DNA of 64,000 bases. Origin: Bacteroidetes bacterium UBA1935 (GTDB taxonomy: Bacteria; Bacteroidota; Bacteroidia; Chitinophagales; Chitinophagaceae). Made by a program: the position numbers and the translations under genes. This document shows positions 1 to 9,296 of the stretch, piece by piece; within the stretch, counting starts at the first letter, position 1, and each line of letters starts with the position of its first letter. The DNA lies in the NCBI GenBank assembly GCA_002337045.1, contig DDFF01000008.1, positions 124,001 through 188,000 on the forward strand. The letters run 5' to 3'. Below the pieces are notes generated by a model that saw only the letters and a program-made list of their open reading frames with translations, made no database searches and had not been told where the DNA came from.

Positions 1-1
1 G

Positions 2-3000
2 GAAAGTAAACTGCAACAACATTATTACAATTATTTTATAGGTAACGACCAAACGAAATGGAAATCGGGTATTCACCCGGCACTTGCACTGGACTACCAC
101 AATATGTATAAAAATGTGGATGTACATATTGCATCTGATGGTGATAACATGAAATATGACCTGATTGTGAATCCCGGTGCCGATGTGAGTAAGATAAGGA
201 TGAAGTATGTAGGTGCCACCAGCCTGAGCCTGAAAGCAGGTAAACTGGTAATAGGTACTACAGTTGGTAATGTAGAAGAGCTGAAACCATATGCCTACCA
301 GATAATAAATGGTGAACGAACCGAGGTAACGTGTAAATATAAACTGGACGGAGAAACCGTAACATTCAGCTTTCCGTATGGATATGATGAAACACAGATG
401 CTGGTGATAGACCCTACGGTAGTATTCGCAACTTTCACAGGTTCCAGCTTCGATAACTGGGGATATACGGCTACTTATGACGCTGCAGGCAATTTCTATG
501 CAGGGGGTGTAACCAGCAGTGTGAGTGGGGGTACAGGCTACCCGATACTGCCTGCAACAGGTGCTATACAAAGTACCTATGGCGGTGGTTCTACCACCAG
601 TGGTAACGGTTTCCCTTGCGATATTGCTATCAGTAAGTTTAATGCAAACGGTACCGCATTGATATATTCAACCTATCTGGGTGGTAATGACAATGAGCAG
701 CCACATAGCTTGTATGTAGATGCTTTAGGTAATCTTGCGATTGCAGGCCGCAGTTATTCTGCAAATTTCCCTACAACACCCGGCTGTTATGATAACACAT
801 ACAATGGCAAAGGTGATCTGGTGATTACATTATTCAGTTCTGCAGGGACAGCGTTATTGGGCTCTACATTTGTGGGCGGTAGCGAAGAAGATATTTCTAA
901 TACTACATCTGCAGAATTTGGCTGGGGGGGCTTAAAACACAACTATGGTGATGATGCACGTAGCGAAGTGATAATGGACAATGCAGGTAACATATATATA
1001 GCAGCATGTACAAAATCATCAGATTTTCCCACACTTAATGCCATAAAAACCACACTGACATCAGGCGACGTGCAAGATGGTATAGTGTTGAAAATGAACA
1101 GGGCTTTAACTACCATGCTTTGGAGTACTTATCTTGGGGGTAGTAGCGATGATGCTGCATATGTACTCACATTGGATAATTCGCAAACACAAGTGTTTGT
1201 AGCTGGCGGTACAGCAAGCAATAACTTTCCTGCAACAGCAGGTACCTATCAGGAAACTGCACAAGGTGGTATTGACGGATTTATAGTACGTTTTCAAAAT
1301 GGAGGTAGCTACGCCCTGCAAAAGGGTACTTATATAGGCCGTGCGGGCTACGATCAGTGTTTTGGTATACAGGTAGACCTTGCCAATAATGTATATACCA
1401 TGGGGCAGACCATGGGGGGGACATTCCCTGTTACAGCCGGGGCATATAGTAATCCAGGTTCAAGCCAGTTTGTAATGAAACTTGATAATAACCTGTCTGC
1501 AAACCTGATATCAACAGTGTATGGTTCCGGCAATTCCAGCGCAACCAATATATCGCCGGTAGCGTTTCTTGTAGATACTTGTGAAAACGTATACATATCT
1601 GGTTGGGGCGGTGATATTTATTCGCCCACCTTCACCCCCCCTACAGGTACGGGTACAACATTCGGCATGCCGCTATCCAGCGCGCCTAATCCGCCGGCAC
1701 AGTCTACAACAGACGGTGCAGATTTTTACTTTATTGTTTTTTCAAAAAACCTGACATCGCTACTCTATTCTACATTCATGGGGCGTAGCGGTGGTGTACC
1801 GGAACACGTAGATGGTGGCACGAGCCGTTTCGACAGAAATGGTGTTGTATATCAGGCCATTTGCGGTGCATGCGGTGGTGGTAGTTTCCCTACCACAGCG
1901 GGTGTGTACAAGCCAACAAATGGTTCGTCCAACTGTAACCTGGTAGCATTGAAAATTGCGATGAATCTTGGTAGGGTAAAATCTCAGTTTTCTATCAGCC
2001 CCAATAAAATATGCGTAGGGGAGAGTATAACGTTTACCAACACTTCTTCAAACGCTGTTTCCTATGAATGGGATTTTGGTGATGGCTCTCCGACATTTAC
2101 CGGTGCTGCACCGCCGCCAAAGGTTTACAATACAGCAGGCACATTTATTATACGCCTGATTGCCGTAAACCCGAGTGCATGTAATATAAGAGATACCACA
2201 TCCATCATACTGACGGTTAGTAATAATAAGATAGATGCAGCATTTACCGCCACAGTAATTGACACCTGTGCACCGTACAAAGCATCTTTTGTAAATAGTT
2301 CTTCATACAGTCCTACACCGGCAGGTACTGTATTTACATGGGATTTTGGTGATGGTTCTGCTCCCTATACGGGTGTTACGCCGCCAAACAGAAATTTCCC
2401 CGGTGCAGGTACATATACTGTAAAACTGATAATGACAGATCCTGCGGCATGCAATAGTCCGGATAGCGCTACGCAAACAATTACGTTTAAAAACGATTCG
2501 GTTCTTGCGAGATTTGATGTGCCACCTTTGAACTGTATTTCAGATTCCTTCAGGGTAACGAACAAGTCCATCAACGGTGCTACGTACAAGTGGTATTTTG
2601 GCGATGGTAAAACATCTACACAGTCTTCAGGAACGCATAAATATGATACAACGGGTACGTACAAAGTAACGCTGATAGCTTACAATCCGCTGACATGTAA
2701 CAGAGTAGACAGTATATCTAAGACGGTGACATTATATCCATCTCCTACAGCAGATTTTACATACTCACCTACAGTGCCTGAAACCAATGTTCCGTACGAT
2801 TTCAGTAACCAGTCTAAGAATGCCATTACATTCTCTTGGAATTTTGGTGACGGAGAAGGCTCGCAGGATATAAATCCGTCACATACATACAAGCGTTCGG
2901 GTAATTACAACGTTTGCCTGATAGCCTTCAATAAAGAAGGATGTAGCGATACAGTATGTAAACCACTGACGGCAGATGTAAAACCATTGGCAGATATCCC

Positions 3001-3256
3001 AACAGGATTCAGCCCGAACGGAGATGGTAAGAACGACGTGTTGTATGTACGCGGTTATGGTGTGCAAACCGTGAACCTGCGCATCTACAACCGTTGGGGA
3101 CAAAAGGTGTTTGAAACAAATGATATGGAAGTAGGTTGGGACGGTACTTTCAATGGCAAGCCACAAGAAATGGAAGCATATGGTTATGTGCTGAATGTAA
3201 CATTTACAGACGGAACCAGCTTGAGTAAAAAAGGTAATGTAACACTGCTAAGATAA
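2..3256 (+). CDS. T9SS-secreted PKD/beta-propeller protein, 5' end outside window
   Basis: The reading frame is open from base 2, so the gene begins upstream and the N-terminus is missing; 1084 residues are visible. The part from about 420 to 1960 is rich in SBBP-like beta-propeller repeats (recurring STYLGG and DALGN-type motifs). Four PKD domains follow, at roughly 1984-2220, 2236-2480, 2500-2740 and 2750-2970, three of them with a WDFGDG or WNFGDG core. From about 2990 the protein ends in a CHU_C/gliding-motility C-terminal domain (FSPNGDGKNDVL, IYNRWGQKVFE), the type B sorting signal of T9SS cargo. It is therefore probably a very large protein exported across the outer membrane and displayed or released. 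The following PorP/SprF gene starts 4 bp after the stop, an arrangement common for type B cargo. Ligand and function are unknown. Confidence 0.9.
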   Translation, partial: ESKLQQHYYNYFIGNDQTKWKSGIHPALALDYHNMYKNVDVHIASDGDNMKYDLIVNPGADVSKIRMKYVGATSLSLKAGKLVIGTTVGNVEELKPYAYQIINGERTEVTCKYKLDGETVTFSFPYGYDETQMLVIDPTVVFATFTGSSFDNWGYTATYDAAGNFYAGGVTSSVSGGTGYPILPATGAIQSTYGGGSTTSGNGFPCDIAISKFNANGTALIYSTYLGGNDNEQPHSLYVDALGNLAIAGRSYSANFPTTPGCYDNTYNGKGDLVITLFSSAGTALLGSTFVGGSEEDISNTTSAEFGWGGLKHNYGDDARSEVIMDNAGNIYIAACTKSSDFPTLNAIKTTLTSGDVQDGIVLKMNRALTTMLWSTYLGGSSDDAAYVLTLDNSQTQVFVAGGTASNNFPATAGTYQETAQGGIDGFIVRFQNGGSYALQKGTYIGRAGYDQCFGIQVDLANNVYTMGQTMGGTFPVTAGAYSNPGSSQFVMKLDNNLSANLISTVYGSGNSSATNISPVAFLVDTCENVYISGWGGDIYSPTFTPPTGTGTTFGMPLSSAPNPPAQSTTDGADFYFIVFSKNLTSLLYSTFMGRSGGVPEHVDGGTSRFDRNGVVYQAICGACGGGSFPTTAGVYKPTNGSSNCNLVALKIAMNLGRVKSQFSISPNKICVGESITFTNTSSNAVSYEWDFGDGSPTFTGAAPPPKVYNTAGTFIIRLIAVNPSACNIRDTTSIILTVSNNKIDAAFTATVIDTCAPYKASFVNSSSYSPTPAGTVFTWDFGDGSAPYTGVTPPNRNFPGAGTYTVKLIMTDPAACNSPDSATQTITFKNDSVLARFDVPPLNCISDSFRVTNKSINGATYKWYFGDGKTSTQSSGTHKYDTTGTYKVTLIAYNPLTCNRVDSISKTVTLYPSPTADFTYSPTVPETNVPYDFSNQSKNAITFSWNFGDGEGSQDINPSHTYKRSGNYNVCLIAFNKEGCSDTVCKPLTADVKPLADIPTGFSPNGDGKNDVLYVRGYGVQTVNLRIYNRWGQKVFETNDMEVGWDGTFNGKPQEMEAYGYVLNVTFTDGTSLSKKGNVTLLR

Positions 3257-3260
3257 AAAC

Positions 3261-4277
3261 ATGAAGAAAGTAGTTTTTTTGTTATTAACCATTTGCAGTG
3301 TTATTGCTCAGAGCAAAGCACAAGGAGTGCATTTTTCTCAGTTCTATAATGCACCTTTGATTGTAAGCCCATCGAACACGGCATTGATGAGCGCTGATGA
3401 CTACAGGATCGGGATTAACTATCGCAGCCAGTGGACGAAGCTGCCTGTGCCATACAATACGTTTTCTGCATTTGGCGATTGTACATTGTATAAAAGTGTG
3501 TCCGGTACGAATTGGCTGGGTATGGGGTTGGTGTTTTATAATGATAAAGCAGGTGATGGCAGCCTTAGCCTTACACGTGCCGATTTCTCATTGGCTTATC
3601 ATGTGCAGGTGGGCGATAATTATCTGCTTTCGGCAGGGCTTTCCGGTGCATACGCTGGCCGCAGTGTAAACTATAATGCACTGACATTTGATATGCAGTG
3701 GGATAGGTTTAAGTTTGATAAGAACCTGCCCAATGGAGAACAAATTAATATCGTGAAGACGAGTTTCTATGATGTAGGTGCGGGTGTCAGCTTTTCCTAT
3801 TTTCCGAACGAAGCCGTGTTTGTGAAATTTTGCGGAAGCGTAGCGCACCTGATACAGCCGATAGAAACATTTTATAATCAGGAAAGCAAATTGGGTATGC
3901 GCCCGTTTGCAAGTCTGGATGGTACGTTTGTAATGAACAAAACATTTACACTTAATCCCGCTGTATACTACACAACGCAACGTGGTGCTCATGAAATAGT
4001 AGCAGGTACGCTTTTATCGGCTACTGTTTACGATAAAGGTAAAGCAGCAACAAGCATCATAGCAGGTGCACACTACCGTGTTGGCGATGCTACTATTATG
4101 TCTTTGGGTGTGCAATATGGTACGCTGCGCATACTCAGCAGCTATGATTACACATCGTCTAAACTGGGGCCTGAAATGAAGGCAAACGGTGCTTTTGAAA
4201 TATCTATCATTCAACAGGGAAGATATGGGGAGCATTTCAGCAGGGCTAAGAATATGAACTGTCCTCGCTTTTATTAA
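3261..4277 (+). CDS. PorP/SprF family type IX secretion membrane protein
   Basis: The 338-residue protein has a cleavable signal peptide (MKKVVFLLLTICSVIAQSKA) followed by the family's opening GVHFSQFYNAPLIVSPSNTA. The rest is a predicted outer-membrane beta-barrel rich in Y/G strands, matching the usual PorP/SprF length of 300-350 aa. Members anchor or help secrete T9SS cargo, and type B cargo such as the upstream gene is usually paired with one. It lies 4 bp after that gene, so the two are probably co-transcribed. This is likely one of several paralogues in the genome rather than the core PorP. Confidence 0.9.
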   Translation: MKKVVFLLLTICSVIAQSKAQGVHFSQFYNAPLIVSPSNTALMSADDYRIGINYRSQWTKLPVPYNTFSAFGDCTLYKSVSGTNWLGMGLVFYNDKAGDGSLSLTRADFSLAYHVQVGDNYLLSAGLSGAYAGRSVNYNALTFDMQWDRFKFDKNLPNGEQINIVKTSFYDVGAGVSFSYFPNEAVFVKFCGSVAHLIQPIETFYNQESKLGMRPFASLDGTFVMNKTFTLNPAVYYTTQRGAHEIVAGTLLSATVYDKGKAATSIIAGAHYRVGDATIMSLGVQYGTLRILSSYDYTSSKLGPEMKANGAFEISIIQQGRYGEHFSRAKNMNCPRFY

Positions 4278-4311
4278 CAAAACATTTGTTATGAATAACG
4301 GCACCACTTAT

Positions 4312-4319
4312 TACTTTTG
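4312..4319 (+). promoter_or_regulatory. -7-like element TACTTTTG upstream of response regulator
   Basis: TACTTTTG fits the Bacteroidota -7 consensus TAnnTTTG and lies 21 bp before the ATG at 4341. A TTTG exists upstream at 4285-4288, but the spacing of 23 bp is longer than the usual 19-20. The element overlaps a possible TTG start at 4317, which argues for the ATG at 4341. Confidence 0.4.
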
Positions 4320-4340
4320 GTGTCAATACAACACATCCGT

Positions 4341-5045
4341 ATGGAAAACGAAAAATTTAAAGTCCTGTTGGTTGAAGATGATACCAACTTTGGACAAGTA
4401 CTGAAAAACTACCTGGAGCTGAATGATTTTGTAGTAGAACTGGCAAGAGATGGTATACTTGGCTTGGCAGCTTTCCGTCGCGAAAAATATGATATATGCC
4501 TGCTGGACGTGATGATGCCAAATATGGACGGCTTCACACTGGCTGAAGAGATACGCAATGTAGATCCGGATATTCCTTTGTTCTTCCTGAGTGCTAAGAG
4601 CATGAAAGAAGATATACTGAACGGCTACAAACTGGGTGCAGATGATTATATCACCAAGCCTTTCGATAGCGAAGTATTGCTGCATAAAATCAAAGCCATC
4701 CTGAAGCGTAATCAGGAATTGCAGGAAAAACAACACTCTCAGGTAGAGTTTGTAGTGGGCCGTTATCACTTCAACAGCAAGCTGCGTACACTGCAGTTTG
4801 ACGGCGGCGAGCCGCAGACACTTTCTCCGAAAGAAAATGAACTGCTGTTGATGCTGTGCGAATACAAAAATGACCTGCTGCCACGCGATGCTGCGCTGAA
4901 ACGCATCTGGGGTAGCGATACTTACTTCAACGGTCGCAGTATGGACGTGTATATAGCTAAGTTGCGCAAATACCTCAAAGAAGACAGCACAGTGGAAATC
5001 GTAAACATCCACGGTAATGGCTTCCGTCTGGTAGTGCCTGAATAG
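4341..5045 (+). CDS. OmpR/RprY-like DNA-binding response regulator
   Basis: The 234-residue protein has an N-terminal receiver domain: acidic pair in LLVEDD, phospho-acceptor Asp in CLLDVMMPNMDGFTLAEE, and Lys in GADDYITKPF. A C-terminal winged-helix Trans_reg_C domain follows (LSPKENELLLMLCE, GRSMDVYIAKLRKYLKED, GNGFRLVV). It resembles the RprY branch of Bacteroidota OmpR-type regulators. No histidine kinase is adjacent, so the partner is encoded elsewhere. The ATG at 4341 was chosen over an upstream in-frame TTG that sits inside a promoter-like element. A terminator hairpin follows the stop. Confidence 0.92.
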   Translation: MENEKFKVLLVEDDTNFGQVLKNYLELNDFVVELARDGILGLAAFRREKYDICLLDVMMPNMDGFTLAEEIRNVDPDIPLFFLSAKSMKEDILNGYKLGADDYITKPFDSEVLLHKIKAILKRNQELQEKQHSQVEFVVGRYHFNSKLRTLQFDGGEPQTLSPKENELLLMLCEYKNDLLPRDAALKRIWGSDTYFNGRSMDVYIAKLRKYLKEDSTVEIVNIHGNGFRLVVPE

Positions 5046-5070
5046 TTCAGATTATTTTCAAGTTTTATAT

Positions 5071-5100
5071 ATAGGTGGCTTTTGCCACCTATTTTATTTT
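5071..5100 (+). terminator. Intrinsic terminator after response regulator
   Basis: Perfect 9-bp stem ATAGGTGGC/GCCACCTAT with a TTTT loop, followed by the T-rich tail TTTATTTT. Confidence 0.75.
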
Positions 5101-5154
5101 CAGGTGGTTTGGTTTAGCCTGTGTTCACCTTTCTTTTATTACTTTTACGCCCTC

Positions 5155-5919
5155 ATGAGGCATTTACCAAATCTGCTGACATTAGCTAATCTGTTTTGTG
5201 GCTGCATAGCCATCGCCTTCACGCTCAATTCACAACCGTTTCTGGCGGCTGTAGGGGGCATGGAATACTGGATTGTAGGTACAGAGCAGGCATACTGGGG
5301 TAGTATCTTCATATTTGCAGCTGCTATTTGCGATATGCTGGATGGTGCCGCTGCACGAGCATTGAGGGTTTCATCTTCTATTGGCGCAGATCTGGATTCA
5401 CTGGCAGATGTGGTGTCTTTCGGTGTTGCGCCTTCTATGATACTGTTCAAGCTGTTGTGGGCTTCGTATATGTCGCAACCAAACGCCTTGGATGTAAGCA
5501 TGCTGGCAATGAGCCCTGCTTTTCTGGTGGCCTGTTTTGGTGCGTTGAGGCTGGCGAGGTTTAATGTTACTATTACAGAACAGAAATCATCCTTTATAGG
5601 TATGCCTATACCCGCAGTAGGTGTGTTTGTGGCTTTTCTGCCGCTTATCAACTTCTACAACCCGATAGGGCTGGGTATACTGATACTTAACAAATGGGTA
5701 CTTTATGCCATCATAGTGCTGATGTGCTGGCTGATGGTATCCAAAGTGCGGTTTATAAAATTTATGCCTGCAAAATGGCAGTTGGCCTACTTCTGGCCAC
5801 AGGCCGTGATAATAGTAGCGGGGCTTGCAGCTATACCTTTGCTGCATGTAGCCGCACTGCCACTGGCATTTATACTATACATACTTTTGTCTTTTATTTA
5901 CAAACCGAAAGAAGCATAA
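5155..5919 (+). CDS. pssA: CDP-diacylglycerol-serine O-phosphatidyltransferase
   Basis: The 254-residue integral membrane enzyme makes phosphatidylserine from CDP-diacylglycerol and L-serine, the precursor of phosphatidylethanolamine. The CDP-alcohol phosphotransferase signature is complete: DGAAAR, eight residues, G, three residues, D, three residues, D (within LDGAAARALRVSSSIGADLD and SLAD). Several hydrophobic membrane helices surround it. The ATG at 5155 (MRHLPNLLTLANLFCGC) matches the family start, so the longer in-frame extension from 5104 is not used. purS follows 12 bp later. Confidence 0.93.
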   Translation: MRHLPNLLTLANLFCGCIAIAFTLNSQPFLAAVGGMEYWIVGTEQAYWGSIFIFAAAICDMLDGAAARALRVSSSIGADLDSLADVVSFGVAPSMILFKLLWASYMSQPNALDVSMLAMSPAFLVACFGALRLARFNVTITEQKSSFIGMPIPAVGVFVAFLPLINFYNPIGLGILILNKWVLYAIIVLMCWLMVSKVRFIKFMPAKWQLAYFWPQAVIIVAGLAAIPLLHVAALPLAFILYILLSFIYKPKEA

Positions 5920-5931
5920 AATAATATACAG

Positions 5932-6183
5932 ATGAAATATACTGCTCACATCAACGTAATGCCTTTGAAAGAATTGCTGGACCCTCAAGGTAAAGCTGTA
6001 AACAACAGCCTGCACAATCTTGGCCTGACAGCTGTACAGGATGTACGCATTGGCAAACACATCACCCTGCATGTAGAAGCAGCAGACAAAGTAGCGGCAG
6101 AACAAGCTGTGAAAGATGCGTGCAGCAAGCTGCTGGCAAATCCGGTAATGGAATCTTACGAATTCAGCATTACAGAAGGATAA
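5932..6183 (+). CDS. purS: Phosphoribosylformylglycinamidine synthase subunit PurS
   Basis: The 83-residue protein has the PurS pattern: V-PLKELLDPQGKAVNNSLH, then DVRIGKHITLHVEA, then LLANPVMESYEF. PurS bridges PurL and PurQ in the FGAM synthetase complex, step 4 of purine synthesis. purL and purQ are not in this window, so the complex is encoded at separate loci; purH, a later step, is 29 kb away. The gene lies between pssA and rsmI with 6 bp to rsmI. Confidence 0.93.
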   Translation: MKYTAHINVMPLKELLDPQGKAVNNSLHNLGLTAVQDVRIGKHITLHVEAADKVAAEQAVKDACSKLLANPVMESYEFSITEG

Positions 6184-6189
6184 TACAGC

Positions 6190-6858
6190 ATGCGCCTGTA
6201 CCTTGTTCCGTCCCCCATAGGTAACCTCGGCGATATTACGTACCGTGCAGTAGAGGTATTGAAGAATGCGGACGTGATTCTTTGCGAAGACACACGTACC
6301 AGCAGCGTACTCCTGAAGCACTACGGCATACAAAAGCCGCTGACACCTTACCATCAGCACAACGAGCACAAAATACTTGCCCACCTTGTAGAGCAACTGC
6401 AGGCGGGCAAAACCTTTGCATTGATAACAGATGCAGGTACACCGGGCATTTCAGACCCCGGTTTTCTGCTTTTGAGGGAGTGTCTTAAACACGATATCCC
6501 TGTAGAATGCCTGCCGGGTGCTACAGCCTTTGTGCCTGCATTGGTGCAGAGTGGTATACCCAGCAACAGATTTGCCTTCGAGGGCTTTCTGCCACTGAAA
6601 AAGGGCCGCCATACCATGCTGACCAAGCTGGCAGAGGAGGAGCGTACGATAATACTCTACGAATCGCCACACAGGCTGGCAAAAGCACTGAAAGAACTGG
6701 CAGAATATCTGGGAGCAGAAAGGCAGGCGGCAGTATGCAGAGAGCTTACCAAAATGTTTGAAGAAACAAGGAAAGGCACATTGGCAGAGTTGGCTGATCA
6801 CTACGAAAAACATGCGCCAAAAGGCGAGATAGTACTGGTAATAGCCGGGAAAGAATAG
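6190..6858 (+). CDS. rsmI: 16S rRNA (cytidine1402-2'-O)-methyltransferase RsmI
   Basis: The 222-residue tetrapyrrole-methylase-fold enzyme 2'-O-methylates C1402 in the 16S rRNA decoding centre using S-adenosylmethionine. Family motifs are in order: SPIGNLGDITYRAVEVL, CEDTRTSSVLLKHYGI, LITDAGTPGISDPGFLL and YESPHRLAKAL. The C-terminal extension seen in some RsmI proteins is absent. It starts 6 bp after purS, so translation is probably coupled within one transcript. Confidence 0.95.
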   Translation: MRLYLVPSPIGNLGDITYRAVEVLKNADVILCEDTRTSSVLLKHYGIQKPLTPYHQHNEHKILAHLVEQLQAGKTFALITDAGTPGISDPGFLLLRECLKHDIPVECLPGATAFVPALVQSGIPSNRFAFEGFLPLKKGRHTMLTKLAEEERTIILYESPHRLAKALKELAEYLGAERQAAVCRELTKMFEETRKGTLAELADHYEKHAPKGEIVLVIAGKE

Positions 6859-6888
6859 ATTTTCAAACGCAGTTAAACATATAACAAC

Positions 6889-7677
6889 ATGCTTTCGATG
6901 AACCTGAGCGGGAAGACCGCATTGGTGGCAGGCAGTACGCAGGGTATAGGCTTTGCAAGTGCACAGGCATTGGCATCCCTAGGCGCCAATTGTGTGCTGA
7001 TAGCACGCAATGAAGAAGCATTAAAAGCGGCAGTAGCCAAGCTGGAAACCGCAGCAGGACAGCAACACAGCTATCTGGTGGCCGATTTTGGCAATCCTGC
7101 AAATGTGCAGGAAGCGGTAAGCGGTTTTGTGCAAAACAATACCATACACATACTGGTAAATAACACCGGCGGGCCCGCTGCAGGGCCTATTGTTGATGCT
7201 GCTCCTGATAATTTTCTGCAGGCTTTTCAACAACATTTGATTTGTAACCACATCCTTGCTACACTTGCAATGCCGGGTATGAAGGCTGCAGGCTATGGCA
7301 GGATTATCAACGTGATTTCGACCTCGGTAAAAATACCGCTGAAGGGCTTGGGGGTTTCCAATACCATACGCGGAGCAGTTGCCAGCTGGGCAAAAACAAT
7401 GGCTAACGAGCTGGCACCATTCGGAATCACGGTAAATAATGTGCTGCCGGGCGCTACGGCAACCGCAAGGCTGGACAATATCATCACCAACAAATCTGCC
7501 AAAACAGGCACCGCGCTTGATGAGGTGGAAAAAGAAATGCTGGAAGAGATACCGGCCAAACGCTTCGGAAAGCCTGAGGAAATAGCTGCAATGGTGGCAT
7601 TTCTCGCTTCTCCTGCCGCAGGATATGTAAATGGCACCAGCATACCGGTAGATGGTGGCAGAACGGGCAGTATTTAG
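6889..7677 (+). CDS. SDR family oxidoreductase with altered active site
   Basis: The 262-residue Rossmann-fold protein has the nucleotide-binding motif AGSTQGIGFASA near the N-terminus, NNTGGPAAGP, and a C-terminal NGTSIPVDGGRTGSI typical of classical SDRs. At the catalytic YxxxK position it reads SNTIR (within GVSNTIRGAVASWAKTMANE), so both the Tyr and the Lys are replaced. A class of SDRs annotated as 3-oxoacyl-ACP reductase-like shares this SN-R pattern, so loss of the classical mechanism is probably a family trait. Substrate unknown. It may start at 6889 or at the ATG at 6898. Confidence 0.85.
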   Translation: MLSMNLSGKTALVAGSTQGIGFASAQALASLGANCVLIARNEEALKAAVAKLETAAGQQHSYLVADFGNPANVQEAVSGFVQNNTIHILVNNTGGPAAGPIVDAAPDNFLQAFQQHLICNHILATLAMPGMKAAGYGRIINVISTSVKIPLKGLGVSNTIRGAVASWAKTMANELAPFGITVNNVLPGATATARLDNIITNKSAKTGTALDEVEKEMLEEIPAKRFGKPEEIAAMVAFLASPAAGYVNGTSIPVDGGRTGSI

Positions 7678-7785
7678 TTGAAGCCCAATGCTTATCAGAT
7701 TGATTTTATTTATTAGTGTATAGTTTTTGTTACGGAAGACATTAAAAAACCATTAAACAGGGCGGTGCGATTTAGTGACTTTCAG

Positions 7786-7806
7786 CTGACAAAAACAAAT
7801 TGTCAG
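7786..7806. promoter_or_regulatory. Inverted repeat upstream of act operon
   Basis: Perfect 7-bp arms CTGACAA and TTGTCAG are separated by a 7-base spacer, a layout typical of a dimeric regulator site. It lies about 140-180 bp upstream of the likely actA start, in the only long gap before the respiratory operon. The regulator is not identified. The rest of 7678-7943 is AT-rich with no ORF I can support; a poor -7-like TAATTTCG is at 7888-7895. Confidence 0.4.
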
Positions 7807-7964
7807 AATTAAAATATCCTCTGAAACCCTTGCCAGTATTGAAAAACATTTTTTAACAAATGTGTATAAACTTTCGTCATTGTGTTGTAATTTCGCCCCT
7901 GCTTTGTCTAAAAGGAACGTTAATTTTAAAAAAATCATTCCTAGTGTCAGAATTTATTAAGCCG

Positions 7965-9230
7965 ATGGTTCGGAGTATTGCCCAAGGTGTGATTGCCTTG
8001 GTGTTTACGCTATTCGTATTTAACATCCCTGCTATAGCCGCACCAGATGGTAAGGCTCTATTCCAGTCTAACTGTGCCAGCTGTCACAACCCGCTAAAGG
8101 ATGCAACAGGTCCTGCGCTGAAAGGCGTAGACGGTCGCGTACCAAACAAAGAATGGTTGTACAAATGGATACACAACTCTGCGTCTGTTATTGCAAGCGG
8201 CGACAAGTATGCAAATGACTTGTACGCTAAATGGAATAAAACAGCGATGACTGCGTTCCCTAACCTGTCGAACGAAGAAATCGATGCTATCGTTACTTAC
8301 GTAAACAGTGTAGAACCACCATCTGCTAAGAAAGATGATGGTGCAGGTAGTGCAACTTCGGCAAAAGATGCTGAAGGCAACAACTGGATTTATAGCCTGG
8401 TAACAATCATCCTGCTTGCACTGGCTTTCATCCTGTGGAGGGTAAACAGCGGTCTGCAACGCGTGGCTAACGAAAAAGACGGCGTTCCTAACGTAAAAGA
8501 AATTCCTTTCTACCGCAATAAAGTGGTAATAGCAATGGCTGTAATCCTGGCATTCATATTGGCAGGTTACTGGATAACTAACGGTGCTGTTGAAATGGGC
8601 CGTCAGCAAAACTACATGCCTGAGCAACCAATATTCTACTCTCACAAAGTACACGCAGGCGTTAATCAGGTAAACTGTTTGTATTGCCACGCCGGTGCTG
8701 AGAAGAGCAAGCATGCAATGATACCTTCTACCAACGTATGTATGAACTGTCACAAACAGATCAACGAATACACAGGTGCTGAAGAGCATCCGCTGGTAAC
8801 TGCTGAAGGCAAGAAAATAGACGGTACTGCAGAAATCCAAAAACTGTACAAATATGCCGGTTGGGATCCTGCTAAGAAAGAATACATCCGCGATGAGCAA
8901 GGTAACATCAAGGCTACTCCTATTGAATGGGTAAAAATCCACAACCTGCCTGACCACGTTTACTTCAACCACTCTCAGCACGTAGCAGTTGGTAAAGTAC
9001 AGTGTCAGCAGTGTCACGGTCCTGTTCAGGAAATGGACGAGGTTTACCAATTCTCTCCATTGTCTATGGGCTGGTGTATTAACTGTCACCGTCAAACGGA
9101 AGTACAGTTTACAAACAACAACTATTATTCAATATTTGAAAAATATCACGCAGAACTGAAATCGGGCAAACGTACCGGTGTAACAGTAGAAGACATCGGT
9201 GGCCTTGAGTGTCAAAAATGTCACTACTAA
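7965..9230 (+). CDS. actA: Alternative Complex III multihaem cytochrome ActA
   Basis: The periplasmic/membrane c-type cytochrome subunit of the quinol:electron-acceptor oxidoreductase ACIII. The 421-residue protein has a signal sequence ending near AIAAPDG and six CxxCH haem motifs: CASCH in an N-terminal monohaem domain, a membrane segment (WIYSLVTIILLALAFILW), then CLYCH, CMNCH, CQQCH, CINCH and CQKCH in a pentahaem domain. A second hydrophobic stretch (VVIAMAVILAFILAGYWI) precedes the pentahaem part. Possible starts are ATG 7965, GTG 7944 and ATG 7860; 7965 gives the cleanest signal peptide. First gene of the respiratory operon. Confidence 0.93.
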   Translation: MVRSIAQGVIALVFTLFVFNIPAIAAPDGKALFQSNCASCHNPLKDATGPALKGVDGRVPNKEWLYKWIHNSASVIASGDKYANDLYAKWNKTAMTAFPNLSNEEIDAIVTYVNSVEPPSAKKDDGAGSATSAKDAEGNNWIYSLVTIILLALAFILWRVNSGLQRVANEKDGVPNVKEIPFYRNKVVIAMAVILAFILAGYWITNGAVEMGRQQNYMPEQPIFYSHKVHAGVNQVNCLYCHAGAEKSKHAMIPSTNVCMNCHKQINEYTGAEEHPLVTAEGKKIDGTAEIQKLYKYAGWDPAKKEYIRDEQGNIKATPIEWVKIHNLPDHVYFNHSQHVAVGKVQCQQCHGPVQEMDEVYQFSPLSMGWCINCHRQTEVQFTNNNYYSIFEKYHAELKSGKRTGVTVEDIGGLECQKCHY

Positions 9231-9296
9231 TCAGGAAGTGCAGTATTATCAAGTAATAAAAATTATTCGGAAACAATTTATACCGGATTGAACCGT

